In this document: in pieces, positions 1 to 4,230 of the stretch
Numbering within the stretch: the stretch's first letter is position 1
Layout of the letters: each line of letters begins with the position of its first letter
NCBI GenBank assembly: GCA_003486025.1
Contig: DNHA01000166.1
Coordinates: forward strand, 1,136-8,728
Length of the DNA: 7,593 nt
Direction of reading: 5' to 3'
Origin: Micrococcaceae bacterium
Lineage (GTDB): Bacteria > Actinomycetota > Actinomycetes > Actinomycetales > Micrococcaceae
Made by a program: the position numbers and the translations under genes
The notes under the pieces: generated by a model
Seen by the model: the letters and a program-made list of their open reading frames with translations, nothing else
Database searches by the model: none
What the model was told of the DNA's origin: nothing

Positions 1-621
1 CACCGCCTCTGAGGCATTGGCTGCGTCCAGGCTTGTTTCGTCCAGCTCCCAAGAGGTGAGCCCCTTGACCTTTGATTTTTGCCGGACTTGTTGTTTGAGC
101 CCCACGTGTTCGGTCACTAGATCTTCCAGCACGCGGATAGCACCACCGTCATTGGCCCGCGCCACGTATCTGGCGCTCACCGCTCCTTGCTGTGCCAGGC
201 GCGTCCACTTGCTCTGTGTGGAGGTCGTACCGACCTTGGTCACTCCCTGGGCAAAACTTGCGACATAGAGGAAGTGCGGCTGCTCTAAATATTTACGCAG
301 GCCCTGCGGTGCTTCTCCGGTCTTGTGAAATTGGTGCATGAATTTGCTTTGATCCAAGCGCCGGCACCCGTCGCATTGCGTTCCGATATTGAGCCCCTTG
401 AGCTTGGGGCAGCTATGCAGTGTTCGCGAGCCATCATCGCGCATGGTGACATAACCTAAACAAAATTTAGTCTGGCCAACGCGCAACCTGATCGAGCGGT
501 TTTCGCTCAGCGGTTCGTTGACCCATTCATCACCGCGGCGCAGTCTAAGCACCGGGACTGGCTCGTGCGGCGAGAAGCTAATGCCGTGGCAAAGCTGCCG
601 GTTTTCACGTTCGAGAATCAT
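1..621 (-). CDS. DUF2797-family protein, 3' end missing
   Basis: The frame is open from an ATG at 621 to the left edge (207 codons, no stop), so the gene is partial. The start is supported by GAAAGG five bases upstream of the ATG. Visible features are an N-terminal beta-rich region, a likely zinc site of C71, C83 and C86 (CP followed by CDGC), and then HFLYVASF (116-123) with KVGTTS (129-134) and RLAQQGA (141-147). This order (Cys cluster, LYVA, KVG-TS, R--QGA) is what I recall for DUF2797 proteins, which run to about 250-300 residues, so some 50-80 residues are probably lost. The LYVA/KVG/R pattern resembles the GIY-YIG nuclease core, but that is inference and no biochemical role is known to me. 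It is transcribed divergently from the alarmone synthetase. Confidence 0.72.
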   Translation of the reverse strand, partial: MILERENRQLCHGISFSPHEPVPVLRLRRGDEWVNEPLSENRSIRLRVGQTKFCLGYVTMRDDGSRTLHSCPKLKGLNIGTQCDGCRRLDQSKFMHQFHKTGEAPQGLRKYLEQPHFLYVASFAQGVTKVGTTSTQSKWTRLAQQGAVSARYVARANDGGAIRVLEDLVTEHVGLKQQVRQKSKVKGLTSWELDETSLDAANASEAV

Positions 622-676
622 CTGCGCCTTTCAACAAGTTCTGCCTTCAACGTTAGAGCATTGAACATCTCGGATC

Positions 677-693
677 TGCACGTGCAACGTGCA
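677..693. repeat. Palindrome TGCACGT-GCA-ACGTGCA in divergent intergenic region
   Basis: Two perfect 7-bp arms are separated by 3 bp. They lie midway between the divergent starts at 621 and 787. A further TGCAC half-copy occurs at 703-707. The layout suits an operator read by a dimeric regulator acting on either gene, but no matching regulator is encoded in the window. The operator role is inference. Confidence 0.4.
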
Positions 694-702
694 CCGGATT
701 CA

Positions 703-732
703 TGCACAATTCTTAGTCGACGGGATTAGGGT
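703..732 (+). promoter_or_regulatory. Weak candidate promoter for the alarmone synthetase
   Basis: TGCACA (703-708), an 18-bp spacer and TAGGGT (727-732) form a plausible but weak housekeeping promoter. It would start transcription near 739, about 48 bases before the GTG at 787. The -35 half lies just outside the 677-693 palindrome. The rest of 622-786 shows nothing else recognisable. Confidence 0.25.
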
Positions 733-786
733 TGAAGCAAAAGGCGAACAACTCACTGTGTTCCAGATCTGCTAAGCGAGCTAGAG

Positions 787-1593
787 GTGGTCGAGATTTC
801 TTCCGATTCAGATGAACCCCATACGGTAATTTCATTGCCGGGCGCGGAGTCTTCAAACTCCGACGGTGCCTTGGTCTACGATTTCGCCCACTCGCTGCGG
901 CAGTCGCTTCCAAAGTTCATGATGGAGTACCGTTTTGCCGCGGACGAAGTGCTCACTAAGGTTTCGATCCTTCGCGAAGAGTTTTTATATCTTCATAAGT
1001 ACAACCCCATCGAACATGTTTCCTCGCGAGTGAAATCTCCAGAGAGTATTCTGCGCAAGGTCGTCAAACGTGGCATCGATCCGGATCTGGCATCCATTAG
1101 AGCCAACATCACCGATATCGCCGGGATCCGTATCACCTGCAGTTTCATCAAAGATACCTACAAGGTACTGCACACGCTCACCGCGCAAAATGATCTAAAA
1201 GTGCTGCAGATCAAGGACTACATCAAGCATCCGAAACCAAACGGGTACAAGAGCTTGCATGTGATTCTGGAGATTCCGGTATTCCTATCCGAAGGTCCGG
1301 TTCCGGTTGTAGTTGAAGTTCAGATACGCACCATCGCGCAGGATTTTTGGGCGAGCCTTGAGCATAAGATTTTTTACAAGTATGAGGGCGCCGTACCGGA
1401 GCATCTGGTCGAAGAACTCACGGACGCGGCCAATGCGGCGGAAAAGTTGGACTTGCAAATGCAGCGGTTGCATACCGCGGTACACGGCCATGACGTCAAT
1501 GCAGACTCTGCCGCTGCTGGGGAACCGTTCGACGAGACCTTGATGGAACAGGTCAAAGCCCTGGCGTTGAAGTCTTCCTCGAAAAAAGAGTGA
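787..1593 (+). CDS. Small alarmone synthetase, RelA/SpoT domain, (p)ppGpp synthesis
   Basis: This 268-residue protein is a stand-alone GTP pyrophosphokinase domain of the RelQ/YjbM type. It should transfer pyrophosphate from ATP to GDP or GTP in the cytosol. The hydrolase HD domain and TGS/ACT domains of long Rel are absent. Motifs in order: ESILRKV (86-92), DIAGIRI (110-116), KDYIKHPKPNGYKSLH (143-158), EVQIRT (177-182) and DFWASLEHKIFYKY (186-199). D110 and E177 match the two conserved acidic catalytic positions, and Y154 matches the guanine-stacking tyrosine of the family. The C-terminal tail (about 235-268) is acidic, then lysine/serine-rich. The GTG at 787 has a poor ribosome site. The frame is open back to 736, but without an ATG or GTG, and the first 28 residues look non-conserved, so a later start is possible. 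The gene converges on tRNA-Met across one terminator. Confidence 0.9.
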   Translation: MVEISSDSDEPHTVISLPGAESSNSDGALVYDFAHSLRQSLPKFMMEYRFAADEVLTKVSILREEFLYLHKYNPIEHVSSRVKSPESILRKVVKRGIDPDLASIRANITDIAGIRITCSFIKDTYKVLHTLTAQNDLKVLQIKDYIKHPKPNGYKSLHVILEIPVFLSEGPVPVVVEVQIRTIAQDFWASLEHKIFYKYEGAVPEHLVEELTDAANAAEKLDLQMQRLHTAVHGHDVNADSAAAGEPFDETLMEQVKALALKSSSKKE

Positions 1594-1610
1594 GGTCTTG
1601 ATAGACGAAG

Positions 1611-1646
1611 AAAGCCTCGAAAACTCTAGGAGTTTTCGAGGCTTTT
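1611..1646. terminator. Bidirectional terminator between alarmone synthetase and tRNA-Met
   Basis: A perfect stem runs 1614-1626 against 1630-1642 with a TAG loop, extended by AAA (1611-1613) pairing with TTT (1643-1645). A T-run follows on the plus strand and an A-run precedes it, so it can end transcription from both convergent units. Confidence 0.88.
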
Positions 1647-1651
1647 GTCGG

Positions 1652-1725
1652 TAGCGGCGCCGGGACTCGATCCCGGGACCTCACGATTATGAGTCGTGCG
1701 CTCTAACCAGCTGAGCTACGCCGCC
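1652..1725 (-). tRNA. tRNA-Met (CAT), elongator type
   Basis: The cloverleaf is complete on the minus strand. The acceptor GGCGGCG pairs with CGCCGCT (the first pair is G-U), the D stem is GCTC/GAGC, the anticodon stem CACGA/TCGTG encloses CTCATAA (anticodon CAT), and the T stem CCGGG/CCCGG encloses ATCGAGT. The discriminator is A and no CCA is encoded (CCG follows). The paired acceptor end argues against an initiator, which would usually be mismatched at 1:72, although G-U is weak. A CAT tRNA-Ile (lysidine) is the alternative, but the sequence fits elongator Met better. The T loop begins with A54 rather than T54. It is co-transcribed downstream of tRNA-Thr. Confidence 0.88.
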
Positions 1726-1728
1726 ACA

Positions 1729-1769
1729 AGTGGGAAACCATCCTGTAGAAGCCAAGATGACTTCCCACT
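1729..1769 (-). repeat. Inverted repeat in the tRNA-Thr/tRNA-Met spacer
   Basis: AGTGGGAA (1729-1736) and TTCCCACT (1762-1769) can pair across a 25-base loop. This fills almost the whole 47-base spacer. In the primary transcript the stem would sit between the 3' end of tRNA-Thr and the 5' end of tRNA-Met, where processing must occur. Confidence 0.45.
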
Positions 1770-1772
1770 CAG

Positions 1773-1844
1773 AGCCCCCTGCCGGAATCGATCCGGCGAC
1801 CTCGTTCTTACCAAGAACGCGCTCTACCACTGAGCTAAGGGGGC
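1773..1844 (-). tRNA. tRNA-Thr (GGT), minus-strand copy
   Basis: This is a 72-base cloverleaf. The acceptor GCCCCCT pairs with AGGGGGC, the D stem is GCTC/GAGC, the anticodon stem CGTTC/GAACG encloses TTGGTAA (anticodon GGT, reading ACC and ACT), and the T stem GCCGG/CCGGC encloses ATCGATT. The discriminator is T and no CCA is encoded. It is the first gene of a Thr-Met pair read leftward. Its sequence is identical to the plus-strand copy at 2255-2326. The T loop again carries A54. Confidence 0.93.
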
Positions 1845-1855
1845 AACGAGTAAAT

Positions 1856-1861
1856 ACTCTA
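1856..1861 (-). promoter_or_regulatory. -10 element of the minus-strand tRNA-Thr-Met unit
   Basis: On the minus strand TAGAGT lies 11 bases before the tRNA 5' end. The surrounding 26 bases are nearly identical (three mismatches) to those before the plus-strand tRNA-Thr copy, which supports the element. I see no convincing -35. Confidence 0.5.
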
Positions 1862-2038
1862 CACGGATTTCTCAGCAAAGAAAAATCGCAGTCCACGTCG
1901 AATTAACTTCCACCAAATAACCCATTTATCCAAGTCAGCGTTGGATACGAAATGTGAATCGAAGTCTTGATTCGGAACTTTCGCGAAAACCTGATCAGTG
2001 ACGCTACTCACGAAGTTCGCCAATACTTCATTATTTGT
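1859..2038 (-). pseudogene. Gene-like fragment, 59 codons, no clear start
   Basis: On the minus strand a frame is open from 2038 (after TAA at 2041-2039) to TAG at 1861-1859. Its product has natural-looking composition: acidic and aromatic in the middle (DFDSHF, DKWVIWWKL), then RRGLRFFF near the end. There is no ATG; TTG at 2023 and GTG at 2011 lack a ribosome site. The TAG stop overlaps the -10 TAGAGT of the downstream tRNA-Thr. I do not recognise the family. It may be the tail of a decayed gene or a chance opening. GC is near 42%, unlike the helicase side of the window. Confidence 0.3.
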
Positions 2039-2040
2039 TT

Positions 2041-2058
2041 AGCCACCCGAAGGCTGGC
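2041..2058 (-). terminator. Small hairpin after the 2062 stop
   Basis: On the minus strand GCCAGCC, TTCG and GGTGGCT form a short stem with one bulge and a UUCG tetraloop, a few bases past the TGA at 2064-2062. There is no T-run. It would suit a 3' end of the preceding fragment, but it is weak alone. Confidence 0.3.
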
Positions 2059-2061
2059 GAT

Positions 2062-2199
2062 TCAAATGCGAGCGCCCATGGATTTAAAGTTGAGCTTTAC
2101 TGCCAATACTTTTTCTTGTTCTCCGGAATCCACTAAGTCGCCAGCTGTGGCTCGACGCGCAGAACGCCTAATGAGATCCAACATTGTGACATCTGGCAC
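2062..2199 (-). pseudogene. Gene-like fragment, up to 45 residues
   Basis: On the minus strand a frame ends at TGA 2064-2062. It can start at GTG 2199 (GAGGGA abuts it with no spacing) or ATG 2184 (GGGAG 14 bases upstream). The product from the ATG begins MLDLIRRSARRATAGDLVDS and ends KLNFKSMGARI. The frame stays open upstream into the tRNA-Thr promoter region, so the original 5' end may have been lost when the tRNA copy arrived. It lies in a different frame from the fragment at 2038-1859. I recognise no family; a short real gene, a remnant or chance are all possible. Confidence 0.28.
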
Positions 2200-2215
2200 T
2201 CCCTCTGGGATGATT

Positions 2216-2243
2216 TTGAAAACCCTTTGAATGTGTGTAAAGT
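2216..2243 (+). promoter_or_regulatory. Promoter of the plus-strand tRNA-Thr
   Basis: TTGAAA (2216-2221), a 16-bp spacer and TAAAGT (2238-2243) lie 11 bases before the tRNA. The -10 and leader match those of the minus-strand copy, but the -35 half does not, so the two copies may be expressed at different levels. Confidence 0.6.
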
Positions 2244-2254
2244 ATTTACCTGTT

Positions 2255-2326
2255 GCCCCCTTAGCTCAGTGGTAGAGCGCGTTCTTGGTAAGAACGAGGT
2301 CGCCGGATCGATTCCGGCAGGGGGCT
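2255..2326 (+). tRNA. tRNA-Thr (GGT), plus-strand copy
   Basis: All 72 bases are identical to the tRNA-Thr at 1844-1773, so it should charge with threonine and read ACC/ACT codons. It has its own promoter and a strong downstream hairpin, so it appears functional and is transcribed alone. The shared sequence continues only two bases past the discriminator before diverging. It points away from the other copy (5' ends facing, 410 bp apart). A second intact copy of this isoacceptor so close and inverted is unusual. Confidence 0.93.
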
Positions 2327-2331
2327 CAGAT

Positions 2332-2375
2332 AAGAGGGAGAGAATCCATAAAAGATTCTCTCCCTCTTGCTTCAT
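2332..2375 (+). terminator. Terminator of the plus-strand tRNA-Thr
   Basis: A perfect 15-bp stem (2332-2346 against 2354-2368) with a 7-base loop begins five bases after the tRNA. It is followed by a broken T-rich stretch. It isolates the tRNA from the endonuclease gene downstream. Confidence 0.82.
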
Positions 2376-2395
2376 TTAACAGGGCTTTTGAACCC

Positions 2396-2469
2396 GGCAC
2401 AGACTGGGTTTTACTTTCGAATTTCCGGAATCCACAGGTCGAAAATCTGAATCCTAAAACGTCTGTGCC
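2396..2469. repeat. Inverted repeat GGCACAGAC / GTCTGTGCC before the HNH gene
   Basis: Perfect 9-bp arms sit at 2396-2404 and 2461-2469, 56 bases apart. The right arm ends seven bases before the -10 hexamer of the HNH gene. They could be a looping operator or the footprint of an old element. Function is inferred only. The interval 2376-2475 shows nothing else apart from TTCCGGAA at 2423-2430. Confidence 0.35.
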
Positions 2470-2475
2470 ACGGCA

Positions 2476-2487
2476 TAAAATGGAGTT
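2476..2487 (+). promoter_or_regulatory. -10 element placed for a leaderless mRNA
   Basis: TAAAAT (2476-2481) ends six bases before the ATG at 2488. A transcript would therefore begin at or next to the A of the start codon, as in actinobacterial leaderless mRNAs. GGAG at 2482-2485 is only two bases from the ATG, too close for an ordinary ribosome site. No clear -35 is seen. Confidence 0.5.
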
Positions 2488-3918
2488 ATGTACGAAGACG
2501 GATGCGACGATCGCGACAACTTCGAAAGCGAGGCTCCAAAGTGGCCGCCGGATAATGGACTTCACGAAGGCTGTGAAGCCTTGGTGGAAAAAGTCAACGA
2601 CAACCTGAGCAAGCTCATCACTCGTGGCAGCCGGTCCGCATACTCTGCAGCACTTGATGAGTTGGAACGCACCAAAGCTAGTTTCTGCGCAGCTCAGATC
2701 AAGATGGCTTACCTTTTCGAGAAAGAAGTGGTCCGTGATCATGAAGAACGCGGCGTCTACATCGACGAAAGCGAACGTGGTGCAGCTTCTGCGGTGGCAA
2801 TGAGCCGTCGTCAGCCACCTACAGGCGCCCGCAGCTACATGAAATCTTGTCGGATACTGGTAGAGGATATGCCGAATCTTTTACTCGCACTTGACCTCGG
2901 TGATCTCTCGGAGCGGCAAATATTCGCCGCAACTTCCCCTTTGCAAGAAGTTAATGCTGAACATCGCAGGGAGTTCGATCAGCTGTTCCGCACCCATCCT
3001 GAGATGTTTGAGGGACTCGGAGTCAAGGCAATCGGTGACACCGTTCGCAAGTTCACCGAACGTTTTGAAAGCACCACCAAGGCATTCCAGGCTGAAGATG
3101 AAGCCTCGAAGCGATACGCACGATTTCGCAAGAGCGATAATTGCGTCATGCTCAGCGCCAAGCTGCCGCTCGCAGAAGGCACCGCGTTGTGCAAGTCAAT
3201 CAAGCAGCGGGTCAACGAACTACGTCGTAACGGCGACCCTCGAACAAAAGATCAGCTCATGGCTGACATGTTGATTTGCAGTCAGATTGAGGGTTTCCCG
3301 CCCAAGCTTCCGTTGTTCGTTGATATTAAACTGATCATGACGGACAAGAGTTTGTTCATGGGCGATCGCGAACCGGCCAACTTACCTGGATACGGGATCA
3401 TTCCTTCCCAGTATGCGCGCGAACTAGTGGCGGGGGCGCAGGTACGGGTCAACGATTACTTCCATGAGTACCCGGAACATGACGACCTGGCGTTGCGAAT
3501 CTTCACCTTCCCTGAAATCCAGCGGTTGTATACCGCCCCTGGAAATCAGGATTTGATTGCCATGGATTCCAAAGCACGCGAGTTCCCGGACGCAATGAAA
3601 GAATTCATCAAGATCCGAGATGTTCATTGCCGGACCCCCTATTGCGACGGGATCATAGAAAACGTTGACCACGTGATGCAGCATTACCTTGGTGGTCCGA
3701 CGAATGTAAAAAATGCCGATGGCAGATGCCAATGGTGCAATCTAGCCAAAGAACAACCGGGATGGTTCGAGGTTGTGGTGCACGAACAACCGCACTCGAT
3801 GCGAATCAACCCCGGAGATGGGGCTATCTATCAATCTCTGGCACCACCGGCAACAGGAGTAGTCCGAGACGTGATCCCTCCGATTCTTCCGTATGGGTAT
3901 CGGTGGCAGCGAGAATAG
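2488..3918 (+). CDS. DUF222/13E12-type HNH endonuclease
   Basis: This 476-residue protein has the two-part build of the actinobacterial 13E12 family. A mostly helical DUF222 region covers about 50-275 (MSRRQPPTGAR near 105-115 and RNGDPRTKDQLMADM near 247-261), and a C-terminal HNH nuclease covers about 375-425. The nuclease shows C381 and C386, the catalytic pair D394-H395, GGPTN, N409, then C414-x-x-C417-N418 and PGW. The four cysteines fit a structural zinc. The last catalytic residue is Asn, an H-N-N variant that occurs in this family. It should be a metal-dependent DNA nicking or cleaving enzyme; its target and role are unknown. Length is normal. Sampled GC of 42-58% is lower than the genes to its right. 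It is a single-gene unit with a candidate leaderless start. Related genes are multi-copy in many actinobacteria, which suggests mobility. Confidence 0.9.
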   Translation: MYEDGCDDRDNFESEAPKWPPDNGLHEGCEALVEKVNDNLSKLITRGSRSAYSAALDELERTKASFCAAQIKMAYLFEKEVVRDHEERGVYIDESERGAASAVAMSRRQPPTGARSYMKSCRILVEDMPNLLLALDLGDLSERQIFAATSPLQEVNAEHRREFDQLFRTHPEMFEGLGVKAIGDTVRKFTERFESTTKAFQAEDEASKRYARFRKSDNCVMLSAKLPLAEGTALCKSIKQRVNELRRNGDPRTKDQLMADMLICSQIEGFPPKLPLFVDIKLIMTDKSLFMGDREPANLPGYGIIPSQYARELVAGAQVRVNDYFHEYPEHDDLALRIFTFPEIQRLYTAPGNQDLIAMDSKAREFPDAMKEFIKIRDVHCRTPYCDGIIENVDHVMQHYLGGPTNVKNADGRCQWCNLAKEQPGWFEVVVHEQPHSMRINPGDGAIYQSLAPPATGVVRDVIPPILPYGYRWQRE

Positions 3919-4170
3919 TTCCTAGATTCCCACCCGACTAGGGCACTTCTCCCGATGGTCCGGCACCGTGCTTGCCCGGCTTCAAATTCAGCTCACCTGC
4001 GCCGCTCAAACTACCACTCGGCATTCCTCCCTTGCCCATGCGTTGCCAGGAGCCCTACGTGGCTGCTGCACGCCTTGGAGCGAGGTCGCTGGTCCAGAAG
4101 TTCGTCGGGGCTGCCTTGGGAGTCTCAGCGCGGATTTTCCCGTCATTGACTGCGTAGCGTTTTAAGGCAC
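3919..4170. other. Intergenic region between convergent HNH and helicase genes
   Basis: No gene is supported on either strand. Several short overlapping plus-strand frames (3955-4165) look like chance in GC-rich DNA. A minus-strand frame with one internal stop is described separately. I see no hairpin following the HNH stop at 3918, so that gene may rely on the helicase terminator region or on Rho. Confidence 0.5.
3938..4170 (-). pseudogene. Possible decayed reading frame with one internal stop
   Basis: On the minus strand one frame runs from the helicase terminator edge to TAG at 3940-3938, broken only by TAG at 4057-4055. The first part reads ALKRYAVNDGKIRAETPK and onward; the second is glycine/proline/lysine-rich (GKGGMPSGSLSGAG, LKPGKHGAGPSGEVP). 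There is no start codon for the first half. ATG 4039 lies in the second half but has no ribosome site. I recognise no family. It may be a gene remnant left by rearrangement, or chance. Confidence 0.22.
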
Positions 4171-4214
4171 AAAAAAGCACTCCCCCGAACCGTTTTCACG
4201 ATTCAAGGGAGCGC
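4171..4214 (-). terminator. Terminator of the DEAD-box helicase
   Basis: On the minus strand a 16-bp stem (4214-4199 against 4192-4177, including a few G-U pairs) encloses TGAAAA and is followed by six T. It starts 16 bases after the helicase stop. This is a textbook intrinsic terminator. Confidence 0.93.
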
Positions 4215-4230
4215 TCAGAAGTTTTAGGAC

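Larger units (their letters stand above)
1845..2254. other. 410-bp low-GC spacer between inverted tRNA-Thr copies
   Basis: No convincing intact gene is present. The spacer holds the two divergent tRNA promoters at its ends and two minus-strand coding-like fragments (2199-2062 and 2038-1859). A plus-strand frame at 1967-2230 is antisense to both and looks like a shadow. GC is about 40-43% over 1861-2040 and near 52% over 2041-2160. Confidence 0.6.

Noticed and set aside
758..775. Five-codon leader peptide before the alarmone synthetase
   Set aside because: GTG TTC CAG ATC TGC TAA is too short to distinguish from chance, and AAAAGG is too far upstream.
787..1593. Toxic small alarmone synthetase (toxSAS) of a toxin-antitoxin pair
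   Set aside because: The motifs, including KDYI--PKPNGYKSLH, fit an ordinary RelQ-type enzyme, and no small antitoxin-like gene adjoins it on the same strand.
1687..1896. Minus-strand frame covering the tRNA genes
   Set aside because: It reads through tRNA-Thr and tRNA-Met (the familiar SSVVERVLGKNEVAGSIPA artefact), so it is a spurious protein.
1967..2230. 87-codon plus-strand frame between the tRNA copies
   Set aside because: It is antisense to two more protein-like minus-strand frames, has no ribosome site and has unusual composition.
1773..2326. Integrative element bounded by tRNA att sites
   Set aside because: The copies are inverted, complete and carry promoters, and the 410-bp interval holds no integrase; att duplications would be direct.
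2326..2742. 138-codon minus-strand frame overlapping the HNH gene start
   Set aside because: It is antisense to the well-supported HNH gene and runs through its promoter and a terminator hairpin; no domain seen.
3955..4165. Three overlapping plus-strand frames after the HNH gene
   Set aside because: Short, mutually overlapping, without ribosome sites or protein-like sequence.
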